Counted from the first letter of the stretch, positions 8,811-16,998 are shown. The stretch: 64,000 bases of DNA from Natrinema salifodinae (GCF_900110455.1 NZ_FOIS01000004.1:124001-188000); one strand, 5' to 3'. Program-made: numbers and translations. The notes: generated by a model not told the origin, from the letters alone.

Positions 8811-8826
8811 TGCTGAATACATGGTG
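8811..8826 (+). repeat. IS-end-like motif, left copy
   Basis: TGCTGAATACATGGTG here matches, in inverted orientation, the stretch at 10763-10778 (13 of 16 positions). A related CTCT..ATTCAG motif recurs at 11705. The pair brackets the DUF4177/membrane-protein genes and fits terminal repeats of a decayed transposable unit, though no transposase is present. Confidence 0.4.
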
Positions 8827-8898
8827 CGTATCGGTCACCAAGTTTTCGTGATTACCTCTTGTAGGAATACTCCAAACGGTGGGTGGACACGATACGAT

Positions 8899-9108
8899 TC
8901 AGTCGCCGGACAGGTGGTTCCCACGAGCGATGACATACATAAGTATGATCCCCGCACCGACGGCGAGGATAAATTGCCCGATCACTGCCAGTATCGCAGC
9001 TGGACCCTGAGCACCGAGCAAGAATACGAGAGTGACCGGGACGAGACTGACGAGCGCGAATGCACCGATGAGTTTGCCGAGCGGGACTGCTTCGTATCGA
9101 ATCCAAGA
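8899..9108 (-). pseudogene. Remnant of a small membrane protein
   Basis: Read on the minus strand this stretch encodes WIRYEAVPLGKLIGAFAL, then two strongly hydrophobic helices (VSLVPVTLVFLLGA and AAILAVIGQFILAVGAGIILMYVI), and ends ARGNHLSGD-stop. The pattern is clearly that of a real membrane protein C-terminus. However, an in-frame TAG lies just upstream and no ATG or GTG precedes the first helix, so the gene appears truncated or frameshifted. The parent family is not recognised. It lies at the left side of the accessory block between pabC and pabA. Confidence 0.5.
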
Positions 9109-9289
9109 CTATCGTCGCAACGGCCCGGCGGCGTGAGGGAGTGCTCGCCATCCATTGTCCGCTTCGATGTCCGAGTGCTTGCGCGTTGTACTGCTGGGCG
9201 TCCAAGCAGACCATATTCCGTATCAGGAATGTTCCCACTATCTCGGTGGTGGAGCGGGGTATAGAGGGCTACAGTACCTACTAGTAGTG

Positions 9290-9496
9290 ATGTCCGAATC
9301 AGAAGTGACCCGCTGGGAGTACGAGACGCTTCGCCCACCGCGCGATGAGACCCAAAAAGAAGCAGAGGATCCGAAAGCAGAGTTGAATCAACTCGGTGCA
9401 GAAGGCTGGGAGTTTGTGGAGACGATCGACTACGAGGGAGGCGGCACCAAGTACCTCGTTTTCAAGCGACCTGCCCAATCGGGTGAGCCAGTATGA
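9290..9496 (+). CDS. DUF4177 domain small protein
   Basis: 68 residues. TRWEYETLRPPRDE at the N-terminus and LNQLGAEGWEFVETIDYEGGGTKYLVFKRP at the C-terminus are the complete DUF4177 signature, a small alpha/beta domain of unknown function. The ATG at 9290 starts the domain; an in-frame upstream start at 9155 adds 45 unrelated residues. Its stop overlaps the next gene's ATG (ATGA), so the two are translationally coupled. Codon use is less G/C-biased than in flanking housekeeping genes. Confidence 0.8.
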   Translation: MSESEVTRWEYETLRPPRDETQKEAEDPKAELNQLGAEGWEFVETIDYEGGGTKYLVFKRPAQSGEPV

Positions 9497-10509
9497 CTGA
9501 CAAGACCGACATCAGTACGGCCAACACGATGCGTGAGCGCTCAGGCGAGAGTCGGATTAAACTCTGGTTGCTGCTGCGCGCGAACCGCTTTCTCGTCTCC
9601 ATCGTCCTGACCAGTGCCGTGTTCGTCGCATTCGTCATCGCCGTCGCTGTCCTCGATCCACCGTTTTCACAGCAAATCGAGTCCGGCGACATGACCGACA
9701 CGATGTTCTCGACGATGATCACGGTCATCGTGACTGGGACGACACTCGTCGTCACGATCGGTCAGCTCGTCCTCTCCCAAGAGAACGGCCCGCTCGGTGA
9801 TCAACGCGAGCGGATGGCCAGTTCGATGGATGTCCGGGACTTTACTGAAGAATTAATCGGATCTCCGAGTCCTGCCGATCCATCCGAATTCCTCCGGCAG
9901 ATCATCGGAATCACGGCACAACGGACGACGGCTCTTCGAGAGTCTATTGACAAGAATGATAACGAGAACCTCCGAGAAGAGGTCGATGAATTCGCTGAAA
10001 GCGTCACTGGGAACGCTGACACGGTGCGTGACCAACTTGAGGATGCGCAGTTCGGCTCGTTCAATGTGTTATTCGCTGCACTAAATTTCAATTATAGCTG
10101 GAAAATCTTCCAAGTTGAACGTCTCGCGAACGAATACGAAGAGAGCCTCAATGAGGAAGAACGCGGCTTGCTTGACGACCTCAAAACAGCGCTGTCTCTG
10201 TTTGGTCCGGCGCGCGAACACATCAAGACGCTGTACTTCCAGTGGGCACTCATCGACTTGTCTCAGATGATTCTCTATGCTGCAGTCCCGGCATTGGCCG
10301 TTGCGGGTATCATGGTCGGAATCGTCGATGCGGGGACGTTCCCAGGAAGCACACTCGGTCTCGATCACATCATCCTCGTCGTGGGCGGTGCGTTTGCGGT
10401 GACGCTCGTTCCATTCATGCTGTTCGTCTCGTACGTCCTTCGCATCGTCACCATAGCAAAACGGACACTTGCCATCGAGCCGCTGATCCTCCGCGAATCA
10501 CAACGCTAA
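9493..10509 (+). CDS. Four-TM membrane protein coupled to DUF4177
   Basis: 338 residues. Two transmembrane helices lie near the N-terminus (residues about 32-54 VSIVLTSAVFVAFVIAVAVL and 72-94 TMITVIVTGTTLVVTIGQLVL). A long hydrophilic, helical loop of about 150 residues follows, then two more helices (about 255-280 and 292-320). The loop is rich in Glu, Asn and Asp and likely faces the cytoplasm. No enzyme or transporter motif is seen and the family is not recognised by name. It overlaps the DUF4177 gene by 4 bp, so the pair probably works together. The region is more A+T-rich than the genome average here, consistent with later acquisition. Confidence 0.75.
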   Translation: MTDKTDISTANTMRERSGESRIKLWLLLRANRFLVSIVLTSAVFVAFVIAVAVLDPPFSQQIESGDMTDTMFSTMITVIVTGTTLVVTIGQLVLSQENGPLGDQRERMASSMDVRDFTEELIGSPSPADPSEFLRQIIGITAQRTTALRESIDKNDNENLREEVDEFAESVTGNADTVRDQLEDAQFGSFNVLFAALNFNYSWKIFQVERLANEYEESLNEEERGLLDDLKTALSLFGPAREHIKTLYFQWALIDLSQMILYAAVPALAVAGIMVGIVDAGTFPGSTLGLDHIILVVGGAFAVTLVPFMLFVSYVLRIVTIAKRTLAIEPLILRESQR

Positions 10510-10652
10510 GATCCGACGCAGAACTCAAACCTCAGACACGGTTGGATGTGGACGCTTCGTGAGGTACTGAGGTTAGTCACTCTCTGAACGGGCGTCGATT
10601 GCTCGCGTCCCGCCACAGTTCCAATACCGTCCTCCGCGAGGAGATCAACACA

Positions 10653-10800
10653 GGCGCTGTTGAATGCCTTTGGGAAATTCCCCAACCCCATTGCAGCCTC
10701 TAACATCGAAAATATAGCCCGAAACGATTCGTCGCCCCTAATCCATTGGAATGACCGATGGACACTCTATATTCAGCAGGCCGTTTGTATCAGCCACCGA
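10653..10800 (+). repeat. IS-remnant-like unit A in gene-free stretch 10510-10866
   Basis: It begins GGCGCTGTTGAATGCCT and contains CACTCTATATTCAGCA at 10763-10778. A second unit at 11654 begins GGCTCTGTTGAAATCCT and carries CTCTGCATTCAGTA, so both units share head and tail motifs but differ in length and interior. No transposase frame is present, which fits MITE-like or internally deleted IS remnants. Nothing else was recognised in the 357-bp gap. Confidence 0.45.
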
Positions 10801-10968
10801 GGTTCTCAAAGGACCGACTGATTCAAACCGGTCTACCACCGGTGCTACCTGAAGAGATTATCCCGCTTGACCACCGAGGACCTATATGCAGCGGTGCGAC
10901 CAGCCAACGAGATCGTCCGGGAGCGTGGGTGTGAGGGCCTGGAACCGAAGCTCGAAGGGGAGAATAGC

Positions 10969-11622
10969 GTGACCGACGACCCCCTCCCAGCCGAACACCT
11001 CTCGCCGCTCGCCACGCTCGTCGACGAGGTACTCGCGAGCGTCGGCTACGAGGTGGCGGCTGCCACCGACGCCATTGACGATGCTGTCCCCGGCTACGGC
11101 GGTCTATTCGACCCCGCGACCACCCCGGCCGAGTTGCGTCGCGCGCTCGAAAGCCTGCTCGCGTCGGGACTCACCCGGCCATCCGTCCCCGAGCCGACGA
11201 GCGACACATTCGTCCTCTACGTCGACGGCAGTTCACGCGGCAACCCCGGCCCCGCAGGTGCGGGCGCTGTCATCATGGACGCTGCAGAGGACCAACTCGC
11301 CCGTCTCGGCCGGCCCGTCGGCTCCCGGACGGGGAACAACACCGCCGAATACGTCGCCCTCCAGCTCGGGCTCTCCGAACTGCTGGCTCGCTACGAGCCA
11401 CGCAGGCTGGAGGTGCGCATCGATTCGATGACGGTCATCCGAGACGTCTGGGGTGGCGATGACCCGACGGAACCGGGCGTCGAGACGTACAGCGAGGCCG
11501 TCACGGCGGCACTGTCGAGCATCCCGGAACAGCGGTACACGCATCTGGCCGACAGCGACCCGAACCCCGCCGACGCACTGGCGACAGTAGGAACCGATAT
11601 CGCGACCTTCGGACCTGGATAG
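10969..11622 (+). CDS. RNase H-fold protein, likely ribonuclease HI type
   Basis: 217 residues from GTG. An N-terminal helical part (LSPLATLVDEVLASVGYEVAAATDAIDDAVPGYGGLFDP, residues 10-50) precedes an RNase H domain from about residue 85. All four acidic catalytic positions are visible: YVDGSSRGNPGPAGAG, NTAEYVAL, RIDSMTVI and DSDPNPADALA. Type I RNase H cuts RNA in RNA/DNA hybrids. The start is uncertain: the frame is open back to a TTG at 10867, but the GTG at 10969 has a GGGGAG Shine-Dalgarno-like stretch six bases upstream, and codons before it are less G/C-biased. It sits in the accessory block between IS-like remnants, yet its codon use resembles the core genome. Confidence 0.85.
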   Translation: MTDDPLPAEHLSPLATLVDEVLASVGYEVAAATDAIDDAVPGYGGLFDPATTPAELRRALESLLASGLTRPSVPEPTSDTFVLYVDGSSRGNPGPAGAGAVIMDAAEDQLARLGRPVGSRTGNNTAEYVALQLGLSELLARYEPRRLEVRIDSMTVIRDVWGGDDPTEPGVETYSEAVTAALSSIPEQRYTHLADSDPNPADALATVGTDIATFGPG

Positions 11623-11653
11623 TAGCGTTACGCCGCTTAACATTCGAAATCCC

Positions 11654-11735
11654 GGCTCTGTTGAAATCCTCAGACGCTATTAGAAACCTCATGCTGACTA
11701 CAACCTCTGCATTCAGTATACTGTTCTTGACAGCT
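11654..11735 (+). repeat. IS-remnant-like unit B
   Basis: Starts with GGCTCTGTTGAAATCCT at 11654-11670 and contains CTCTGCATTCAGTATAC near 11705-11721. These correspond to the head and tail motifs of the unit at 10653, with a shorter interior. It follows the RNase H gene directly. Confidence 0.4.
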
Positions 11736-11917
11736 ATCGGTGAAATCGATTGTTGCTCCGGTACTGACTCGACCTATACTAACCGCTCGAGTGGTCTACT
11801 CCTCCCCCTCCTAAGCGAACGTAACAATATCAGTTATCGAGGTCTTCTCTCTTTCCTTACCAGTCGGGTGGCGTCGCTGTGACGCTCGTTTCGGCCGATT
11901 GATCTCGACTTGCGGGA

Positions 11918-11966
11918 AGCGGCGCGCGCTCTGCCTGCCGCGCGTTGCCCGCCCCCATAGGGGTAC
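11918..11966 (+). repeat. GC-rich dispersed repeat, copy 1
   Basis: This stretch contains GCGGCGCGCGCTCTGC followed by TTGCCCGCCCCCATAGGGG. The reverse complement of 62640-62692 carries the same order of blocks (ACGGCGCGC...GCGCCGCGC, then TTGCCCTGCCCCCTTAGGGG). Both copies lie in A+T-richer accessory DNA. Each contains two hairpins. Confidence 0.55.
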
Positions 11967-11970
11967 CGCG

Positions 11971-11995
11971 TTTTCTGTACACAATGTACACAAAA
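11971..11995. promoter_or_regulatory. TGTACA palindrome, operator-like
   Basis: TTTTCTGTACACA joined to ATGTACACAAAA forms a 25-bp near-perfect inverted repeat with arms TTTTcTGTACA and TGTACAcAAAA. The symmetry and length suit a dimeric regulator's operator. It lies between the copy 1 repeat and a TATA-like box at 12071, about 90 bp upstream of it. Confidence 0.4.
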
Positions 11996-12070
11996 CGAAG
12001 CAACCACGACCTTCGTCCCCTCTCTCGAAGCAACATCTCTCGAACTAACCGGTCAGTATCCTAACGTTCT

Positions 12071-12080
12071 TTAGTATAAA
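12071..12080 (+). promoter_or_regulatory. TATA-like box upstream of candidate RNA
   Basis: TTAGTATAAA fits the haloarchaeal TATA consensus. Initiation about 26 nt downstream would fall at about 12100, exactly where a series of stable hairpins begins. Confidence 0.4.
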
Positions 12081-12099
12081 TTGCGTGTCTCACAGACGA

Positions 12100-12176
12100 G
12101 CACGAAAGTGCGCCGAGCCGGAGTGCCCAGGACCAACCACGCACTCCGGCTCCCACAGCCCCCGCGTAGCGGGAGC
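12100..12176 (+). ncRNA. Candidate structured RNA with GAAA-tetraloop hairpin
   Basis: Three consecutive hairpins are predicted: GCAC-GAAA-GTGC (12100-12111); a perfect 12-bp stem GAGCCGGAGTGC/GCACTCCGGCTC (12115-12126 with 12141-12152, 14-nt loop); and CCCGC-GTA-GCGGG (12161-12173). A TATA-like box sits 20-30 nt upstream of the first. No open frame covers it convincingly on either strand. It could be a small regulatory RNA, a structured leader for the zinc-ribbon gene at 12298, or the hairpin end of a lost transposon. Identity unknown. Confidence 0.4.
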
Positions 12177-12297
12177 AATCCACCATTGACGTTGGCGAAA
12201 TAAAGAAGTGCCGACGTCCCGCCGTCCAGTCGTCGCTGTCGTTGATTCGCTCGCCGGATTGTATTCCGCTGCATCGGGGCCGATACCGAAGCTATCC

Positions 12298-12477
12298 ATG
12301 GTCTCGAGCGTTGCACTCCACTGCGATTGTGGTACCGACGTCCGTATCGCGACGACCGACGATCCGGCACGGTGTCCGGACTGCGGGACAGCATTCGCGC
12401 TGTCGCTCGTCGAACACCTCGACGATCACGATGCACCCAGCTATCGCCACGGCACTCGATCGTATCGCGGCCCGTGA
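12298..12477 (+). CDS. Small zinc-ribbon protein
   Basis: 59 residues. Two cysteine pairs, HCDCG (C-x-C) and CPDCG (C-x-x-C), 18 residues apart, form a probable zinc ribbon. A Val/Arg/Thr stretch (TDVRIATTDDPAR) lies between them and a polar His/Asp-rich tail follows. The ATG at 12298 is chosen because it starts just before the ribbon. The 3' end overlaps the next gene by 47 bp in another frame. Paired zinc-ribbon and HalOD1 genes point to a signalling role, but this is inference from adjacency. Confidence 0.6.
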   Translation: MVSSVALHCDCGTDVRIATTDDPARCPDCGTAFALSLVEHLDDHDAPSYRHGTRSYRGP

Positions 12478-12649
12478 GGGCCGCGACCGGACGGCCTTGC
12501 CCCCGCTGTACGAGGCCGTCGATCCCGAGGTGCTGGGCGCGCTGCTCGAGTTGAACCCGGACGTTACAGTCCGGTTCGAGTACGAGGACTACCGCGTCGT
12601 GATCGCTCCCAACCCGCACGACGTGAAGGTGATCGACGCGGATCGGTAG
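12431..12649 (+). CDS. Stand-alone HalOD1 output-domain protein
   Basis: 72 residues that make up one HalOD1 domain: ALDRIAAREGRDRTALPPLYEAVDPEVLGALLE, then VTVRFEYEDYRVVIAPN. HalOD1 is a haloarchaeal output domain usually found alone or at the C-terminus of signalling proteins; its target is unknown. The start at 12431 overlaps the zinc-ribbon gene; an internal GTG near 12471 would remove the overlap but shorten the first helix. The gene ends 36 bp from the convergent pabA stop. Confidence 0.75.
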   Translation: MHPAIATALDRIAAREGRDRTALPPLYEAVDPEVLGALLELNPDVTVRFEYEDYRVVIAPNPHDVKVIDADR

Positions 12650-12685
12650 CGGCTCACCGATCGGTCCTCCCGGCCGACCGGTCGG

Positions 12686-13357
12686 TCACTCGTCGACTCG
12701 AGCGGCGAACCGACGGAAGTTCGCGATCATCTCCTTACCGAGCGCGAGTGAGATCTCGTCGCCGCGGCCGTCCTCGGCCGCACCCGTCGCCGCGTCCGAG
12801 TGAGCCCGCGTGAGGATGCTCTCGGGGTGGAACTGCACGCCGACGTGGGGCTTCTCCCGGTGGCGAACCGCCATCAGGACGCCGCGCTCGTCGGTCGTCC
12901 GAGCGGTCTCTTCCAACGGGGACGGCAGGTCCGCGCGGTCGACCGCCAGCGAGTGGTAGCGCCCGACCTGGAAGTCCGACGGGAGCCCGGCGAAGATCCC
13001 CTCGCCGTCGTGGCTCACCGTCGAGGGTTTCCCGTGGACGACTTCGGAGGCGTGGACGACCGGTGCGCCGTTTGCTGCACACAGCGCCTGGTGGCCCAGA
13101 CAGACGCCCAGAATCGGGTAGTCGGTTTCCGCGAACAGCGGGATCGAGATCCCGGCCTCCTGCGGGGTTCCTGGACCAGGCGAGACGACGATTCCCGTGG
13201 GATCGAGGTCGCGAACGCCTGTGAGGTCGATCTCGTCGTTGCGCCGGACGATCACCTCGTCCGCGACTTCGCCGACGTACTGGACGAGGTTGTACGCGAA
13301 CGAGTCGTAGTTGTCGACGACGAGAATTCGGGCGTCGGCGGTCGGGGCGTCAGTCAT
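12686..13357 (-). CDS. pabA: Aminodeoxychorismate/anthranilate synthase amidotransferase subunit
   Basis: 223 residues, class I glutamine amidotransferase. The nucleophile Cys is in [11 protein letters not shown] and the His/Glu pair in [12 protein letters not shown]; the N-terminus [20 protein letters not shown] is typical of the TrpG/PabA group. It releases ammonia from glutamine for the chorismate-aminating partner subunit encoded just upstream. Its ATG lies within the end of pabB (8-bp overlap, ATGACTGA), showing translational coupling. PabA rather than TrpG is preferred because the partner is PabB-like and a pabC candidate is on the same strand, but such subunits can be shared with anthranilate synthase. 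Confidence 0.9.
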   Translation of the reverse strand: MTDAPTADARILVVDNYDSFAYNLVQYVGEVADEVIVRRNDEIDLTGVRDLDPTGIVVSPGPGTPQEAGISIPLFAETDYPILGVCLGHQALCAANGAPVVHASEVVHGKPSTVSHDGEGIFAGLPSDFQVGRYHSLAVDRADLPSPLEETARTTDERGVLMAVRHREKPHVGVQFHPESILTRAHSDAATGAAEDGRGDEISLALGKEMIANFRRFAARVDE

Positions 13358-15056
13358 TCGACTCACCTCCCGCGTTCGGTCCCGTCTCGTCGGCGTCGAC
13401 GCCGTCCTCCGCCGACTCGAGGCCCATTTCGGCCCGCTCGCCCAGCGCCTCGTCGACGGCGGCCAGCAGCGCGCGGGCCTTGGCGAGCGTCTCGTCGTAC
13501 TCGCTGTCGGGATCCGAATCGTGGACGATGCCCGCGCCCACCCGGAGGTGGTACTCGTCGGCCTGGCGGACCAGCGTCCGGATGACAATGTTCAGCGTCG
13601 CCCGACCGTCGAAGCCGAAGATGCCGACGCTGCCCGTGTAGGGGCCGCGCCTAGTCGCCTCGAGTTCGTCGATGAGCTCCATCGTGCGGGGTTTCGGCGC
13701 GCCGGTGATCGTGCCGCCGGGGAAGACGGCCGCGACGGCGTCGGCGAGCGTCTCGTCGGGGCGCAGGCGGCCGGTGACGTTCGAGACCAGGTGCATCACC
13801 TCGGAGTAGCGGTCGATCCGCCGGTACTCCGCGACGTCGACGGAACCGTACTCACAGACCTTCCCGAGGTCGTTGCGTTCGAGGTCGACCAGCATCGCGT
13901 GTTCGGCGCGTTCCTTCTCGTCGGTCAGCAGGTCCGCCTCGAGTTCGTCGTCTTCCGCGGGCGTCTCGCCGCGCGGGCGCGTGCCGGCGATCGGCTCCGT
14001 TCGGACGAGATCACCGATGCGTTCGCCCTCTCCCTCTCGCGGACGCTGCCCGCTCGCGGATTCCGAGGTGCCGTGCACCTCGCGCTCGAGCAGGAGTTCG
14101 GGGCTCGCGCTCACCAGGTCGGCCGCCCGGAACTCGAGCAGCCCCGAGTAGGGCGCCGGGTTCACCCGCCGCAGGGCGTCGTAGGCCGCGACCGGGTGGA
14201 CCGCGGCGGGGGCGACCAGGCGCTGAGAAATATTCGCCTGGAAGGTGTCGCCGTCGCGGATGTACTCCTTGACCCGATGGACGCGGTCGGCGAAGGCCTC
14301 GCGGCCGCAGTCGCTCTCGAAGGTTGCTTCCGGGGCCGAGACGGGCGGCTCGCCGATCGTCGGATCGCCCTCGCGGACGGCCCGGGCGAGGTCGAGCGCG
14401 CGGGTCCGGCCGCGCTCGTAGGCCGCCTCGAGGTCGGCGTCTGTCGGCTCGCCGCCGTCGGCGGGGTCGTCGACGCGCGGACACGCTGTGATCCGCAGCG
14501 TCACGTCGCCGTCCCCATCGGTCGGGGCCTCCCAGGCGGCGAGCCGATCGTAGACCGCGACCTCGAGCCGGGGCAGTCCCCGGTCGTCGACGGCCGAGTC
14601 GGGCAGGGCCTCGAGTTCGCGGGCGATATCGTACGAGAGCCAGCCGACGGCGCCGCAGGGGAAGGGCACGTCGCAGTCGCCGCGGGCGAGCCGGTCGCCG
14701 GCGAGCAGTCCTTCGAGCGCGGCCAGGCTCGGTGCCTGGCCGTCTCCCTCCTCGTCGGGTCCCGCTCTCCACCGTGGGACCGCGTCGGGGCCGACGGTGA
14801 GCCGGTCGACCGGATCGACGCCGAAGTAGCCCCAGCCGGCCTGGCCGCCGGTCGTCTCGAGGAAGGCGTTGCCGTCGCCGTCCCGAGCGCGCCGGTAGAC
14901 AAGGAACGGATCGGCGACGGACACGCGGACTTCGACCGGAACTCGGAGCCCCGGGCGCGTCGCCGTGGCGTCACGACCGCTCGCTTCGTCGCCCGCACGC
15001 CCGCGAGCGGCGGCACGAAACGAGTCGAGCGTCGTGACGACGCGCGGATCGCTCAT
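13350..15056 (-). CDS. pabB: Aminodeoxychorismate synthase component I
   Basis: 568 residues, chorismate-binding enzyme family. The C-terminal catalytic domain (about 250-540) shows [55 protein letters not shown] and [18 protein letters not shown], the ordered signature of PabB/TrpE. The PIAGTRPRG segment has Ala at the position that is Lys in many PabB enzymes and Ala in TrpE-like ones, so paralogue assignment by motif alone is not clean. The enzyme aminates chorismate using ammonia from PabA. ATG at 15056 preferred to an upstream frame extension. An acidic insertion lies at about residues 330-345. It heads a unit with pabA and, ancestrally, probably pabC. Confidence 0.85.
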   Translation of the reverse strand: MSDPRVVTTLDSFRAAARGRAGDEASGRDATATRPGLRVPVEVRVSVADPFLVYRRARDGDGNAFLETTGGQAGWGYFGVDPVDRLTVGPDAVPRWRAGPDEEGDGQAPSLAALEGLLAGDRLARGDCDVPFPCGAVGWLSYDIARELEALPDSAVDDRGLPRLEVAVYDRLAAWEAPTDGDGDVTLRITACPRVDDPADGGEPTDADLEAAYERGRTRALDLARAVREGDPTIGEPPVSAPEATFESDCGREAFADRVHRVKEYIRDGDTFQANISQRLVAPAAVHPVAAYDALRRVNPAPYSGLLEFRAADLVSASPELLLEREVHGTSESASGQRPREGEGERIGDLVRTEPIAGTRPRGETPAEDDELEADLLTDEKERAEHAMLVDLERNDLGKVCEYGSVDVAEYRRIDRYSEVMHLVSNVTGRLRPDETLADAVAAVFPGGTITGAPKPRTMELIDELEATRRGPYTGSVGIFGFDGRATLNIVIRTLVRQADEYHLRVGAGIVHDSDPDSEYDETLAKARALLAAVDEALGERAEMGLESAEDGVDADETGPNAGGESND

Positions 15057-15248
15057 GGCCGTCGAAAGGAGGCCGGCGGATAATCCTCTTGCGATTACGG
15101 GGGCGGGGACGCGACGCAACCGACCAGGCGATCGAGACTGATCGGGTGGCGAAAATATCGGACCGGCTGCGATCGGGGCGATGAAAACGAGACGGCAATC
15201 TGTGCGACGCGAGAGACGGGGTCGGGTCGGATTCGGTCTCGGGTGTCG

Positions 15249-15998
15249 TTACCGGACTTCCGCGCGGTCGATCCAGCCCTGAATGCGCTTCTCCGAGATA
15301 TCGGTCTGGTCGGCCAGGTCGGCGGCGTCCGCGGCGGCGAGTTCGCCGATGGTTTCGACACCCGCTCCGGCAAGCCGGTCGGCGTAGGCCGGGCCGATGC
15401 CCTTGATCGAGTCGACCGGTTCTTGGTTGGTCTCCTCGGGTTCCGGTTCGGCGTCGGTTTCAGGCTCAGCCTCGGCCTCGGCGGCCGCGTCCTCGGGCGC
15501 TTCGGATTCAGCTTCGGGCTCGGGTTCGGCCTCGACTTCGTCCGTGTCGGCCTCGGGTTCAGCTTCGGCGGTTTCGGCTTCGGATTCGGTGGTCTCAGTC
15601 GCCGTCTCCGATTCGGTTTCCACCGCGTCGACATCGACGTCGTCGGGTTCGGCTTCCTCGACGGGCGACTTCTCGGCCGTCTTTTCGGTCGTCGGCGCCG
15701 CGTCCTCGGTCTCCGGACTGGTCGCTTCGGCCGGTTCGGCAGCCTCCTCCGGGGCGTCGGTCGGCTCCGTCATCGACTCGGTCGAACTCGACGCGGTCGA
15801 CCCGCTCGCGGCCGACTGCGGCGGTTCGGCGGTCGTTCCCTCGGCGGTGTCGCGCTCGGCGTCGACGGCCTCGTTCCCGTTTCCGTCGTCCGCCGATCGT
15901 TCCCGCTCGACCGTTACCCCCACCTCTCGGGAGTGCCCGCGCTCCGAGTCCGACTCGTCGAACCCCAACAGGGACTTCAGCTTTTGGAAGATTGCCAT
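15249..15998 (-). CDS. Acidic protein with C-terminal helix-hairpin-helix domain
   Basis: 249 residues in three parts. Residues 1-20 (MAIFQKLKSLLGFDESDSE) form a short amphipathic helix. About 160 residues of Glu/Thr/Ala/Pro-rich low-complexity sequence follow (repeats of the EPEAE and ETET kind). The C-terminal 55 residues are a helix-hairpin-helix DNA-binding or protein-binding domain (DSIKGIGPAYADRLAGAGVETIGELAAADAADLADQ). The same domain occurs at the C-terminus of many haloarchaeal proteins and in topoisomerase and ligase tails. The function is unknown; the layout suggests a tethered nucleic-acid-binding module. Located between pabB and aroE on the same strand. Confidence 0.8.
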   Translation of the reverse strand: MAIFQKLKSLLGFDESDSERGHSREVGVTVERERSADDGNGNEAVDAERDTAEGTTAEPPQSAASGSTASSSTESMTEPTDAPEEAAEPAEATSPETEDAAPTTEKTAEKSPVEEAEPDDVDVDAVETESETATETTESEAETAEAEPEADTDEVEAEPEPEAESEAPEDAAAEAEAEPETDAEPEPEETNQEPVDSIKGIGPAYADRLAGAGVETIGELAAADAADLADQTDISEKRIQGWIDRAEVR

Positions 15999-16078
15999 TA
16001 TCTCGATGTAGTCGGCTCCGACACTTAAATTCGCCTGATACTGTCAGCACGAACGGGGTCACGGCCGTTGGTTTTCGC

Positions 16079-16882
16079 TTACAGCCGCTCGCGCAGCGCC
16101 CGGTTCATCGCATCGACCGGCGCCTCCTCGCCCGTCCAGATCTCGAAGGCCTCGACACCCTGGTAGAGCAGCATCCACGCGCCGTCGACGGTCGTCGCGC
16201 CGGCGTCGGCCGCGTCGCGCAACAGCCGCGTCTCCAGCGGCCGGTAGACCGCATCGAGCACGGCCAGATCGCCGTGAAGCGCGTCGCCGGGCACCGGCGT
16301 CTCGTCCTCCTCCATCCCGACGCTCGTAGCGTTGACCAGCACGTCCGCCTCGGCGACCAGGCGATCGAGCGCTGCGAGCCCGTGTCCGCTCGCGCCCGGG
16401 ACCTCGTCGGCGAGGTCGTGGGCCGTCGATTCGGTCCGGTTGGCGATCGCGACCGTCGCGCCGGCGTCGGCGAGTCCGAACGCGATCGCCCGACCGGCAC
16501 CGCCGGCGCCGACGACGACCGCCTGTGCGCCGTCGACGGTCACGTCGTGGTCGCGCAGCGCGCGCAACGCACCGATCGCGTCGGTGTTGTACCCCGTCGG
16601 TGGACCCGACCCGGAGAAATCGATCGTATTGACCGCGCCGATGCGGGCGGCCAGGTCCTCTGGGGTGACGATCTCCAGCGCCTCTTGCTTGAACGGGATG
16701 GTCACGTTCAGTCCCGCGATCCCGAGCGCGTCGGCGCCCTCGATCGCGTTCGCCAGATCGTCCCGCTCGGGTTCGAACGTCACGTAGCGGGCGTCGAGCC
16801 CGCGTTCGTCGTAGGCGGCCTCGTGCATCGGCGGCGACAGCGAGTGTCCCACCGGGTTGCCGAGGAGCCCGAACACGTCCAT
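16079..16882 (-). CDS. aroE: Shikimate dehydrogenase
   Basis: 267 residues. The shikimate site motif [17 protein letters not shown], the catalytic Lys in [11 protein letters not shown] and Asp in YNTDAIGA are all present. The NADP-binding loop is [30 protein letters not shown]. The enzyme reduces 3-dehydroshikimate to shikimate with NADPH in the cytoplasm, upstream of chorismate and so of the nearby pab enzymes. The start at 16882 gives [12 protein letters not shown]; an ATG two codons earlier (16888) is nearly as good. The upstream continuation to 16918 looks non-conserved. Confidence 0.93.
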   Translation of the reverse strand: MDVFGLLGNPVGHSLSPPMHEAAYDERGLDARYVTFEPERDDLANAIEGADALGIAGLNVTIPFKQEALEIVTPEDLAARIGAVNTIDFSGSGPPTGYNTDAIGALRALRDHDVTVDGAQAVVVGAGGAGRAIAFGLADAGATVAIANRTESTAHDLADEVPGASGHGLAALDRLVAEADVLVNATSVGMEEDETPVPGDALHGDLAVLDAVYRPLETRLLRDAADAGATTVDGAWMLLYQGVEAFEIWTGEEAPVDAMNRALRERL

Positions 16883-16998
16883 GGCCATCTCGCCCGAGAC
16901 TCGACGCGCCGGAGACATAATGGGTCCGGCTTCGCCGGAGCGAGCGATCGACGACCGTTTCTGGTCGTTTTATGATCCGCTCGTGAGTAACCGCGTCT

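Noticed and set aside
8821-9264. 147-codon plus-strand frame at the left of the accessory block
   Set aside because: Its translation is low in hydrophobic order and the complementary strand carries a clear membrane-protein remnant; no ribosome-binding site.
12100-12176. Reading the hairpins as an IS200/IS605 right end with a TnpB guide RNA
   Set aside because: No TnpB or TnpA remnant lies upstream on either strand within 400 bp, so there is no positive evidence; kept only as an alternative.
15400-15900. Glu/Thr/Ala simple-sequence run as a microsatellite of interest
   Set aside because: It is explained by the acidic linker of the helix-hairpin-helix protein; such linkers are common in halophiles.
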